DNA from: Paenibacillus qinlingensis
Lineage (GTDB): Bacteria > Bacillota > Bacilli > Paenibacillales > NBRC-103111
Direction: 5' to 3'
NCBI RefSeq assembly: GCF_013204845.1
Contig: NZ_JABMKY010000041.1
Span: forward strand, 1-35,833
DNA: 35,833 nt
The position numbers were made by a program, and so were the translations under genes. Of the stretch, positions 25,131 through 33,171 are shown one piece after another (the stretch's first letter is position 1; the number at the start of each line of letters is the position of its first letter). The notes below the pieces were generated by a model that had not been told where the DNA came from, searched no databases, and saw nothing but the letters and a program-made list of their open reading frames with translations.

Positions 25131-25159
25131 AGAGGGGGAGCGCAGCTCCCTCTTTTTTT
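25131..25159 (+). terminator. Rho-independent terminator of the guanidine operon
   Basis: AGAGGGGGAGC pairs with GCTCCCTCT around a short GCA loop and is followed by seven T, directly after the atzF stop codon. Confidence 0.9.
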
Positions 25160-25216
25160 GAGCACTTATCTGTTGCGGGGTAAGAGAAGCTTACCCTTCT
25201 TTCGTTGGAATAGGTA

Positions 25217-25402
25217 TTAGTCCGATTTTCCCGAACTAAAACAAGAATTCCACCCGAAAAAGACCAATTAGTCAGATTCTGCCGAACTATTTAACCATTT
25301 TTCTTGGGTGGAGGGAGTTTGTGGCGGTTTAGTTCGGCGATTTCGGACTAATCCAGAATGGATGGCGCTGACGGTAAGTTTAGTTCGATGATTTCGAACT
25401 AA
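25217..25402. repeat. Palindromic intergenic repeats, class B (four copies)
   Basis: TTAGTCCGATTTTCCCGAAC followed by TAA at 25217-25240 recurs at about 25267-25292, and in inverted orientation at 25328-25352 and 25380-25402. Each copy is itself a near-palindrome (TTAGTyCG...CGAACTAA). The sequence differs from class A at the other loci. No gene is present. Confidence 0.75.
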
Positions 25403-25487
25403 CGCGCGCCGGTGGCCGTGCGTGGGGTAGTTGTTTGACCGCGCACAACTCTCTCTTCCATTTCCAGCTCCCCCTCTTTCAAAAATG

Positions 25488-25616
25488 CAAAAATACAACC
25501 TTTTCCACTGATTTATGGTCAAAATTGATAAATACGTGCAAATAAGCAACCTTTTCACGGTATTTTAGGAAAATCGCCTAAAATCACTCCAAATTGATGC
25601 CTATTTGCATCAATTT
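25488..25616. repeat. Short direct repeats and two hairpins in the gene-free island
   Basis: A roughly 24-bp direct repeat built on TGCAAAnAAnCAACCTTTTC occurs near 25488 and 25534. Two hairpins follow: ATTTTAGG/CCTAAAAT (25562-25584) and AAATTGATGC/GCATCAATTT (25591-25616), both with perfect arms. There is no T-run or adjacent gene that would make them ordinary terminators. Confidence 0.6.
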
Positions 25617-25772
25617 CTAAAAATCGAGGAGAAAACCATTCGAAAAGTGCTCTTTTGCATTTCTGTCAGGGTTAGAGTGCTTGAAGACGTGAGAATTCTC
25701 CAGAAAATCAACAATCTTACTCCAACAGGCACTACATCTGTCCCCTCTACTCCTTAGCTACTCACCACTCCA

Positions 25773-26023
25773 CATTCCCCTAAGCCAGCACCCGACCCCG
25801 CATTCCCCTAAGCCAGCACCCCACTCCATATTCCCCTAAGCCAGCACCCGACTCCGCATTCCCCTACGCCAGCACCCCACTCCACATTCCCCTAAGCCAT
25901 CACCCGACCCCGCATTCATCTAAGCCATCACCCCACTCCACATTCACCTAAGCCATCACGCTACTCGACACTCATCTACGCCATCACCTCGCTCCACATT
26001 CCCTTAAGCCATCCCCCACTCCA
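25773..26023. repeat. 28-bp tandem repeat, nine copies
   Basis: Units of exactly 28 bp begin at 25773, 25801, 25829, 25857, 25885, 25913, 25941, 25969 and 25997, the last being one base short. The core is CATTCCCCTAAGCCAGCACC, and the ends alternate between CGACCCCG-like and CCACTCCA-like forms, hinting at a 56-bp higher-order unit in the left part. Copies diverge progressively to the right. There are no spacers, no open frame and no adjacent cas genes. Confidence 0.9.
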
Positions 26024-26256
26024 CTGTTCTCACATTCTTCTCTTTATTCTCACAACTCCTTTTGGAGGGGAGGAGGGGGAGTGGATCGGGATGGCGAGGC
26101 AAAGAGCAATGTTTGTTGTCCGGTTAAGTCAGGTAAGCGGGTGGCATTGCGAGCGCCTCCTTCCCCCATCCCCTAAAACTACAATCTCGTACAAATCGCA
26201 TGGAATGTAGTAGACTAAGATAAACTAAACTACGCAATGACGATTAGGGGGAGACC

Positions 26257-28491
26257 ATGCAAAAGAAATGGTTTTACCGATTACTATTTTCATATGTACC
26301 TTTTTTCTTCTTTATCGTGTTGGTCTTGATGATGGTGTTCTATTACAAATGGAATGTCGAAACGAGAGAGCGCATTCAGAATACGAACGAGGTGTTCGCT
26401 TCGCATGTCATGAATGTCGTGGATTCCTCTTTTCAAACGATTGAGAACTTTGTTATCCAACAAATGCTCACCGATGAATGGATCAAAGACTACTTTAGCA
26501 GTAATGAACCAACGTCGCCGTATACCGCTTACGAAATTTCGCAGAGGCTAAATAATATCAAGACGTTGTTTCCATTTGCCGGCGATGTGTACATCTATAA
26601 GAAATCAAATAATGAAGTGATTACGGATAACTCCATTTTTAAAATCGACCAATTTGCTGATGCTTCCTTTGTGGAAGCTGCTTTTCGGGGTGAAGCGGGC
26701 GTTCAATGGACAACGCCTCGTTCGTATAATCAATTCATCGGGGAGGCACGTTCAGATCAGGTGCTTTCTCTTGTCAAAAAAGTGCCCATTACATCATCGG
26801 TTCCCAATGGCGTCGTAGTCATTAATATTAAACTGGGATCGCTGATTGGCATGCTGCAATCCATTAAAGCGAATGCTGCAGATTCCATTGAGATGATGAG
26901 CAGTGAGGATAAACCATTCAAAGAACCTGGAGTGGAATCGGATGTTGAACCGACTGCATGGGGAATTAGCACCATTGCGTCATCTTATACGGGTTGGAAA
27001 CTCGCGGTTAAGGTACCTAAGCTGGAGCAAGGCAGTTTATTAGCTGTATTTTTTGGTGTATGGACACTGCCGATGTTTGGTGCGATCTTACTTAGCATTA
27101 TGTTCTTAATGTATATTACCCATCGCAATTATAAGCCGATTGAAGAGATTATGATTCGGATTGATCGTTATGCGTTGAAACGGAGTCTGTCTATGGGGAA
27201 GAAGTCTGAACATGACGAGTTTCAGTTTATTACCTCAGCCCTGGATAATTTAGTTGAGAAATCCAATCAATATGAACTACGGCATCAAGAGGATCTATCC
27301 ATCCGCAAAAAATATTGGTTTTATGAACTGTTAGAAGGTAATTTCTCTCTTAATCAAGCCGAGTGGGAGACTGAAGCAGCGCAATTAGAGCTACCTCAGA
27401 GTTTTCATTCCACGCTTGTGATGATTATTGAAATCGATAACTACCAAGAATTCCAAACCAAATACTCAAGCAGGGATCAGTCCCTATTTAAGTTTGTTAT
27501 TCATGGTGTGCTGCAAGAAATTGCCCAGAGCCAGGAACTAACAGTATGGTTCGAATGGAAAGAGGCGGATCAATTATGCGCCATTCTCTATGTAAAGGCT
27601 GAACAAGACTACCCATCAATCGAGCCTCTAGCACAATTAATCAAAAATTGGGTTTCCACCAATTTGAAATTTACAATATCCATCTATGTGGGGACCAACG
27701 GGAATGATGCAGAGGAAATTAGCCATTCCTATCAAGATGCGCTGAAGGCAGGACAGTTCAGGACGCTTCGCGGCTATAACAACGTCTACTATGCGACAGA
27801 AACGCAATCACACCTACAGAGAGATATCTATCACCAACTGCAATCCGTTCGATCGTTAGTTAAAGCTGTACGAGCAGCAGAGGGGGAATGGCAGCGGATT
27901 TTTGAAGAACTGTTTCTGAGTATGAGAACAGAACTGCTTCCTCGGGAGAAGGTGCTGGATATCATTCACTATTTATTTTTTGCATTGGAAAAAGAAATGG
28001 AAGATCTGCCGCCAGAACTCGCCCGCAATTGGGTAGATCGGCTCAATGTTGAAGCGAGGACCACTTTGGTTGCAACGGATCTCATTGGAGATATCCAAGT
28101 AGGCTTACAAGATTTGCTGGGCTCCTTGGTCGAGTCCATCCAGGAATGGCAGCTAGCCAACGAGCACCATAACCGCATTGATGAAATTAAAGCGTATTTA
28201 CTTCAAAATTATAGCAATCCAGATCTGTCCCTCAATTATTTGAGTGAGAAATTCGATCTTCCTTCACGGGTACTGAGCAAGCTATTTAAAGCGGAAACAG
28301 GTGAACGCTTCGTTGAATACCTGATCGATATTCGAATGACAGAAGCTAAGCGGTTGCTCATTCAGACGACCGAACCTGTGCAGTCGATTGGTGAACAAGT
28401 CGGTTATTTGCAGGTGATTTCCTTTATCCGTACCTTCAAAAAAGCCGAAGGCAGCACGCCAGGAGAGTACCGAAAGCAGCATTCTACCTAA
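26257..28491 (+). CDS. Membrane-bound AraC-family transcriptional regulator with extracellular sensor domain
   Basis: A 744-residue one-component regulator of the type found beside oligosaccharide ABC transporters in Paenibacillus. A transmembrane helix near residues 10-32 and another at about 260-283 enclose an extracytoplasmic Cache-like sensor region. A long cytoplasmic linker follows. Residues about 645-744 are the AraC double helix-turn-helix (IKAYLLQNYSNPDLSLNYLS, then RMTEAKRLL, then GEQVGYLQVISFIRTFKKAE). The ATG has GGGGGAG at good spacing. It is transcribed toward the ABC genes but separated from them by a strong terminator, so it probably acts on the promoter at 28599-28627. The inducer is presumably a plant-derived oligosaccharide. 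Confidence 0.88.
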   Translation: MQKKWFYRLLFSYVPFFFFIVLVLMMVFYYKWNVETRERIQNTNEVFASHVMNVVDSSFQTIENFVIQQMLTDEWIKDYFSSNEPTSPYTAYEISQRLNNIKTLFPFAGDVYIYKKSNNEVITDNSIFKIDQFADASFVEAAFRGEAGVQWTTPRSYNQFIGEARSDQVLSLVKKVPITSSVPNGVVVINIKLGSLIGMLQSIKANAADSIEMMSSEDKPFKEPGVESDVEPTAWGISTIASSYTGWKLAVKVPKLEQGSLLAVFFGVWTLPMFGAILLSIMFLMYITHRNYKPIEEIMIRIDRYALKRSLSMGKKSEHDEFQFITSALDNLVEKSNQYELRHQEDLSIRKKYWFYELLEGNFSLNQAEWETEAAQLELPQSFHSTLVMIIEIDNYQEFQTKYSSRDQSLFKFVIHGVLQEIAQSQELTVWFEWKEADQLCAILYVKAEQDYPSIEPLAQLIKNWVSTNLKFTISIYVGTNGNDAEEISHSYQDALKAGQFRTLRGYNNVYYATETQSHLQRDIYHQLQSVRSLVKAVRAAEGEWQRIFEELFLSMRTELLPREKVLDIIHYLFFALEKEMEDLPPELARNWVDRLNVEARTTLVATDLIGDIQVGLQDLLGSLVESIQEWQLANEHHNRIDEIKAYLLQNYSNPDLSLNYLSEKFDLPSRVLSKLFKAETGERFVEYLIDIRMTEAKRLLIQTTEPVQSIGEQVGYLQVISFIRTFKKAEGSTPGEYRKQHST

Positions 28492-28556
28492 GAATCCAGC
28501 GCATTTACCAAAATGTTAACTTGCGGAAATTGTTTATTCAGCTTCTCGCGAGACAA

Positions 28557-28589
28557 GCCGCCCCTTTGCAACTACTGGGGGCGGTTTTT
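28557..28589 (+). terminator. Rho-independent terminator of the AraC-type sensor gene
   Basis: CCGCCCC pairs with GGGGCGG around a 13-base loop, followed by five T. It separates the regulator gene from the transporter operon. Confidence 0.85.
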
Positions 28590-28598
28590 GCATGTCCA

Positions 28599-28627
28599 TT
28601 TACATAATTGTTTATGCTGCGAATAAT
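28599..28627 (+). promoter_or_regulatory. Candidate promoter of the ABC transporter operon
   Basis: TTTACA (28599-28604), a 17-bp spacer and AATAAT (28622-28627) give a good sigma-A match, placed between the terminator and the first permease gene. The leader of about 85 nt shows no obvious structure. Confidence 0.55.
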
Positions 28628-28717
28628 GGAAATTGTGGCGATGGCGACCCTCCAAGTATAGTGAGGTTGTGTTCAGATCGAACCTGCAGGAGATTCTGAC
28701 ACAGACGCATCAAGGGG

Positions 28718-29623
28718 GTGAACCATATCGGCAGCGCAACTTGGAAACGCAACATTCCACTCTACCTCATGTTTACGCCGATTATCCTTTTCTTTATTGC
28801 TTTCAAATATGTACCGATGTTCGGTAGTATCATGGCGTTCAAACATTACAATTTCGGAGATGGTATTCTCCACAGTCCTTGGGTGGGACTTGAGAACTTC
28901 AAGGTTCTCTTTAGTACACCTGCTACGATTCAAATTATAAGGAATACACTTTTACTAAGTTTGATGTCAATTTTTATTGGGTTTCCTTTTCCGATTCTGC
29001 TAGCGATTATGTTAAATGAAGTTCGTTCCAAATGGTTTAAAAGTCTCGTGCAAACGCTCGTATTCCTACCCCATTTCTTCTCGTGGATCATTGTAGGCGG
29101 GATCATCGTTACTATTTTTTCGCAGCAAAGCGGTATGCTGAACAGTGTGTGGCAATATGTTTTCGGACACTCGTACGCGTTCTTGTATCATGAAGGCTCC
29201 TGGCTCTCTATTTTCGTAGGCTCTGGGATATGGAAAGAAGCTGGGTTCAGTGCCATTGTTTACTTAGCTGCATTAGGTAGTATTGATGGCAGTCTATATG
29301 AGGCTGCTGGATTAGATGGCGCTAGTAAATGGAAGCAGATCTGGCATGTAACCCTGCCTGGTATCAGCTCAACGGTGGTATTAATGTTTATACTGGCGAT
29401 GGGGCGTGTCATGGAAGTAGGTTTCGATCAAATTTTTATGCTGCAAAACGCAACGGTTTCTAATGTATCCGAGGTCATTTCTACGTATGTTTACAAAATT
29501 GGCTTAATGGGCTCACAATTCAGTGTAACAGCAGCAATCGGGCTATTTGAGTCCTTGGTGAGCTTGATCCTCGTATTCATTACGAATCGAATTGCTCGTA
29601 AATTCGGCAATGGCCTGTGGTAG
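28718..29623 (+). CDS. Oligosaccharide ABC transporter permease, LplB/YteP type
   Basis: A 301-residue inner-membrane permease with six hydrophobic segments. The family pattern is clear: LYLMFTPIILFFIAFKYVPMFG at the start, and the EAA loop YEAAGLDGASKWKQIWHVTLPG that contacts the ATPase. The GTG start is the only one available after the upstream in-frame stop. The purine-rich AAGGGGG nearly abuts it, which is unusually tight. It pairs with the permease 12 bp downstream. No ATPase gene is present; such transporters commonly share an MsmX-type ATPase encoded elsewhere. Confidence 0.88.
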   Translation: MNHIGSATWKRNIPLYLMFTPIILFFIAFKYVPMFGSIMAFKHYNFGDGILHSPWVGLENFKVLFSTPATIQIIRNTLLLSLMSIFIGFPFPILLAIMLNEVRSKWFKSLVQTLVFLPHFFSWIIVGGIIVTIFSQQSGMLNSVWQYVFGHSYAFLYHEGSWLSIFVGSGIWKEAGFSAIVYLAALGSIDGSLYEAAGLDGASKWKQIWHVTLPGISSTVVLMFILAMGRVMEVGFDQIFMLQNATVSNVSEVISTYVYKIGLMGSQFSVTAAIGLFESLVSLILVFITNRIARKFGNGLW

Positions 29624-29635
29624 GGGGAGGACGAC

Positions 29636-30511
29636 ATGCAAACTTCATATGGTGAACGAACGTTAGTCGTCATTTTTTATGGCTTATTAACAATAGCAGC
29701 ATTGGCGTGTTTATTTCCTTTGCTCCACATCATTTCGCTGTCGATTAGCGATACGCATGCGGTGGCCTCAGGCTGGGTAACCTTTTATCCAATTGGCTTC
29801 TCACTTGAATCCTATAAACAGCTGATGTCGGGCTCGCCAATTGTCAATTCATTTTTTAATAGTGTGCAAATCACAGGGGTTGGTGTTGTCTTGAGTATGG
29901 CTTTTACCATACTGGCGGCATATCCATTAACGCGTTCCTACTTTTACGGGAGAAAATGGTACTTGTTCGCGATCGTCTTTACAATGCTTTTCGGCGGCGG
30001 ACTTATTCCAACTTATTTGACTCTAAAAGCATATGGACTCATGAACACCTATTGGGCTCTATGGCTGCCGGGGCTTGTCAGTACATTTAATCTTCTTGTA
30101 CTCCGGTCTTTTATGGAGAACATACCGAGTGAGCTGGATGACGCTGCCCGGATGGACGGTTGTGGAGATTGGAAATACTTGACGCGGATTGTACTCCCGT
30201 TATCCTTGCCTGTACTTACGACACTTGCCTTATTTTACGGTGTGGGCTATTGGAACGCATTCTTCAATGTACTCATTTACATTAATGAAACGACGAAATA
30301 TAACTTATCGGTTTTGGTTCAACAAATGATTCAAAGTCAAACGATGCTGGCGCAAATGAATAGCTCAGATGCGGCAGATCAAATTTTATTAACACCAGAA
30401 GAAGTCAACTCGGCTGCCATTATTGTCATGGTGCTTCCGATTATGATCATTTATCCACTGCTGCAAAGGCATTTTGTTAAGGGCGTCATGATTGGGGCTA
30501 TTAAAGGATAA
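29636..30511 (+). CDS. Oligosaccharide ABC transporter permease, YtcP/LplC type
   Basis: A 291-residue second permease subunit with six hydrophobic segments. The EAA loop is visible as ELDDAARMDGCGDWKYLTRI followed by VLPLSLP. The C-terminus ends in FVKGVMIGAIKG, the usual ending of this carbohydrate permease family. The ATG is preceded by AGGGGGAGG. It would form a heterodimeric channel with the upstream permease. The solute-binding protein gene follows after 24 bp. Confidence 0.9.
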   Translation: MQTSYGERTLVVIFYGLLTIAALACLFPLLHIISLSISDTHAVASGWVTFYPIGFSLESYKQLMSGSPIVNSFFNSVQITGVGVVLSMAFTILAAYPLTRSYFYGRKWYLFAIVFTMLFGGGLIPTYLTLKAYGLMNTYWALWLPGLVSTFNLLVLRSFMENIPSELDDAARMDGCGDWKYLTRIVLPLSLPVLTTLALFYGVGYWNAFFNVLIYINETTKYNLSVLVQQMIQSQTMLAQMNSSDAADQILLTPEEVNSAAIIVMVLPIMIIYPLLQRHFVKGVMIGAIKG

Positions 30512-30535
30512 AACTCAGAAGAGGGGTAATGGAAT

Positions 30536-32182
30536 ATGAAAACTTGGAATCGGAAAATGGTAACACTCGTAACGTTAACAATGGCTTGTGGATGTTTATT
30601 GGTTGCCTGCTCGAAAGAAAGTGGCTCGGAATCGACTGCTGCACCAACGGGAACAACGACAGGAACCACTGCGCCTGCCAAAAAAGGCAACATCACTGTC
30701 ACGCTCTATGATCGCGGCAATATTCCACAAGGCATGGGTACCATTGATAATAACAGATGGACCAAATGGGTAAGTGAAACAGGACCAACCGAAGCCAAGT
30801 TTGTGCCGATTCCTCGCGGAGAGTCCGTGCAGAAGTTGAACATTTTATTCGCATCTGGCAGCGCTCCTGACGTTATTCATGAATTCGATACCAATTTCAG
30901 AGACCAGCTTTATCAGCAGAAGCAGATCATGCCCGTTGACGATTTGATCCAGAAGTACAGCACAACGTATAAGGCGCTCTTGCAAAAGTACCCTGAACTG
31001 AAAAAAGCAGGCTCCAAATCAGATGGCAAGCAATACGAATTTGGCCGTGTGCAGAAGCTCGTTGGTTTCCAAGCGCTCTTTATTCGTGAAGATTGGTTGA
31101 AGAAGCTAGGCTTGAAAGCGCCTGAAACCGTGGAAGACCTATTCAAGGTCGCACAGGCGTTTGCGAATGATGATCCCGATGGCAACGGTAAAAAGGACAC
31201 CTATGGCATCGCGCTAAGCGGAGAAACTGGCGGTGCGATCTCCACGATGTTCCAAGACGTGAGCTGGGTACTTCAGGATGGCAAGCTTGTTCATGATTGG
31301 GACAGAGCGAAAGCGGCAGTTACCTTTAAGAAGCAATTGTTTGACGCAGGCCTTACAGATAAGGATTTCTTAACGGATAAAAACGGTCAAAAAGCGGTTC
31401 AAGATTGGATTAACGGGAAGACGGGTATTTTCGTAGGACGTACCATTGACCCTGTGAATTACTCTACTTATTACGAGCCTTTGAAAAAGAATGTGCCGAC
31501 CGCTGAGGTTTCGGCGATTAAGTTGCCGGCTTCAACTTATGGTCGTTTCGCAATAGGTGTCAATAACCCCGTTCAGATGACGACGGTTATTAATTCGAAA
31601 ACGAAGGATCCACAGGCGGCAATGAAGTATATCGATTTCATGTCGGATAAAACGAGTGCTGAAATGCTTCGTTATGGAACACCTGAAGTGGATTCCGTCA
31701 AAAAAGCCAATGGCTGCTACGCGCCTAAGGACTTGCAGCTCTTTAACAAAGAGGTAGCTTGGAATACAGATTTCCAACTTCTGCTGCAGCAGATCGAGAT
31801 CGAGCCTTGTGCAAGCGTAACAAGCCAGATGGATGCAAGTCAGCCGTTGCAGAAGGAATTCATCGAGCTGATTAAGCAAAATAATATCGCCAACTTGAGC
31901 GATGATGTAAAATATGCGCCAATTACGTATGGTGAACATATGCCAGCATTGCCGGAAGATCTCAAAATCGTGAATACGAATGTGAGCAAAATAACGGACT
32001 TCTACAACAAAGCTATTGTGTCAGGATCGACATACACGGTCGAGCAAGCATTTGCTGACGCCAAAGATTTGTGGACGAAGTCGGGTGGCACCAAATTAGA
32101 GGACTTTTATTTGAAATGGTACAACGAAAACAAAGATACCGCATTCCTGGCGAAGGACATGTGGAAATTCAAACAAAACTAA
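30536..32182 (+). CDS. Extracellular solute-binding lipoprotein of the oligosaccharide ABC transporter
   Basis: A 548-residue lipoprotein that captures the transported sugar outside the membrane. The signal peptide ends in the lipobox LVAC, with C25 as the lipidated residue, followed by a Ser/Thr/Gly/Ala-rich spacer to about residue 48. The mature part has the two-lobed family 1-type fold seen in LplA/YtcQ proteins, including a calcium-like loop DPDGNGKKDTYG. The ATG start follows GAAGAGGGG. A hairpin without T-run (32197-32224) follows the gene and could stabilise its mRNA relative to downstream genes. Confidence 0.9.
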   Translation: MKTWNRKMVTLVTLTMACGCLLVACSKESGSESTAAPTGTTTGTTAPAKKGNITVTLYDRGNIPQGMGTIDNNRWTKWVSETGPTEAKFVPIPRGESVQKLNILFASGSAPDVIHEFDTNFRDQLYQQKQIMPVDDLIQKYSTTYKALLQKYPELKKAGSKSDGKQYEFGRVQKLVGFQALFIREDWLKKLGLKAPETVEDLFKVAQAFANDDPDGNGKKDTYGIALSGETGGAISTMFQDVSWVLQDGKLVHDWDRAKAAVTFKKQLFDAGLTDKDFLTDKNGQKAVQDWINGKTGIFVGRTIDPVNYSTYYEPLKKNVPTAEVSAIKLPASTYGRFAIGVNNPVQMTTVINSKTKDPQAAMKYIDFMSDKTSAEMLRYGTPEVDSVKKANGCYAPKDLQLFNKEVAWNTDFQLLLQQIEIEPCASVTSQMDASQPLQKEFIELIKQNNIANLSDDVKYAPITYGEHMPALPEDLKIVNTNVSKITDFYNKAIVSGSTYTVEQAFADAKDLWTKSGGTKLEDFYLKWYNENKDTAFLAKDMWKFKQN

Positions 32183-32196
32183 TGCCCAAATCTGCG

Positions 32197-32224
32197 CCAC
32201 TTTTCATTCACTCGTGAAAGGTGG
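32197..32224 (+). other. Intercistronic hairpin after the solute-binding protein gene
   Basis: CCACTTTTCA pairs with TGAAAGGTGG (one G-T pair) around an 8-base loop, with no T-run. Such hairpins often protect the upstream mRNA of a binding protein or attenuate read-through to enzyme genes. Confidence 0.55.
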
Positions 32225-32257
32225 TCAGCTTTATACAAAACGATGGGAGAGATCATC

Positions 32258-33169
32258 ATGAAATTTGCTGACATGACAGCGGGAATACCCTATGCCAAGG
32301 ACCCGGCCGTTGTTTCCTACAAGGGGAAATATTTCTTATATTACTCAAGAGGACCGTTCATAGATGGCCGTTGGGGAATTGGTGTAGCCGAGAGCACAGA
32401 TTTAGATAATTGGACGAAGATTGGTGAAGTTCCGCTTGAGCAGCCTTGTGAAGCCAAAGGCATCTGTGCACCTGGCGCTATCGTACTAGAAGGCCGCGTG
32501 CACTTATTTTATCAAACGTATGGTAATTTTCCGAAGGATGCGATCTGTCATGCTGTATCGGAGGATGGGTTGACTTTCACCAAAAATGAGACGAACCCGA
32601 TCTTCGCGCCGACAGGTGCGTGGAACAATGGCAGAGCGATTGACGCGGATGTGGTCGTTCACGACGAGAAGCTATTCCTCTACTTTGCGACAAGGGATCC
32701 GAAGGGTGAAATCCAAATGCAAGGTGTGGCAACAGCGCCGCTTCATTCGGATTACGGAAGGTCTGCATGGACGCAAGCTAGCACAGACACCATTCTGAAG
32801 CCAGAGCTAGCGTGGGAAGGTGCTTGCATTGAAGCTGCCGCCATGTGCAAACGTGAGGGCAAGCTCTATATGTTCTATGCAGGGGCTTATAATAATGCAC
32901 CTCAGCAAATCGGGTGTGCGATCAGTGAGGACGGTATTCGATGGGAGCGACTATTTGCAGAGCCGCTATTGCCAAATGGGGAACCTGGCAGTTGGAATTC
33001 AAGCGAATCTGGACATCCTTTCCTTTTTGTAGATCAGGATGAGCGGACGTACTTATTTTATCAAGGGAACAATGACATGGGCAAAACGTGGTATCTCTCC
33101 AAGATAGAAATCGGTTGGGAGAATGGTTTGCCGTTTATTATTCAGCAGGAAAAAACGGGGGTTATGTAG
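32258..33169 (+). CDS. Glycoside hydrolase with five-bladed beta-propeller fold, GH43-like
   Basis: A 303-residue cytoplasmic enzyme without signal peptide. It has the repeated propeller-blade pattern of the GH43/GH32 clan: KDPAVVSYKGKYFLYYSRG early, DADVVVHDEKLFLYFATRD in the middle, and WEGACIEAAAMCKREGKLYMFYAG late. These give candidate acidic residues for nucleophile or base, pKa modulator and acid. GH43 enzymes are typically arabinofuranosidases, xylosidases or galactosidases. The ATG at 32258 is preferred over 32243 because GGGAGAG lies upstream at good distance. The GH127 gene starts two bases after its stop. It may instead belong to a related propeller family. Confidence 0.72.
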   Translation: MKFADMTAGIPYAKDPAVVSYKGKYFLYYSRGPFIDGRWGIGVAESTDLDNWTKIGEVPLEQPCEAKGICAPGAIVLEGRVHLFYQTYGNFPKDAICHAVSEDGLTFTKNETNPIFAPTGAWNNGRAIDADVVVHDEKLFLYFATRDPKGEIQMQGVATAPLHSDYGRSAWTQASTDTILKPELAWEGACIEAAAMCKREGKLYMFYAGAYNNAPQQIGCAISEDGIRWERLFAEPLLPNGEPGSWNSSESGHPFLFVDQDERTYLFYQGNNDMGKTWYLSKIEIGWENGLPFIIQQEKTGVM

Positions 33170-33171
33170 TC

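Noticed and set aside
25268..25558. 96-residue minus-strand protein in the repeat island
   Set aside because: The frame consists of class B palindromes and direct repeats, with no ribosome binding site. Its apparent internal repeats come from the DNA repeats.
25773..26023. CRISPR array
   Set aside because: The 28-bp units abut without spacers, diverge steadily, and there are no cas genes nearby. It is a plain tandem repeat.
33088..33171. N-terminal extension of the GH127 enzyme
   Set aside because: It overlaps the end of the GH43-like gene out of frame, and the ATG at 33172 has a ribosome binding site and the usual family N-terminus.
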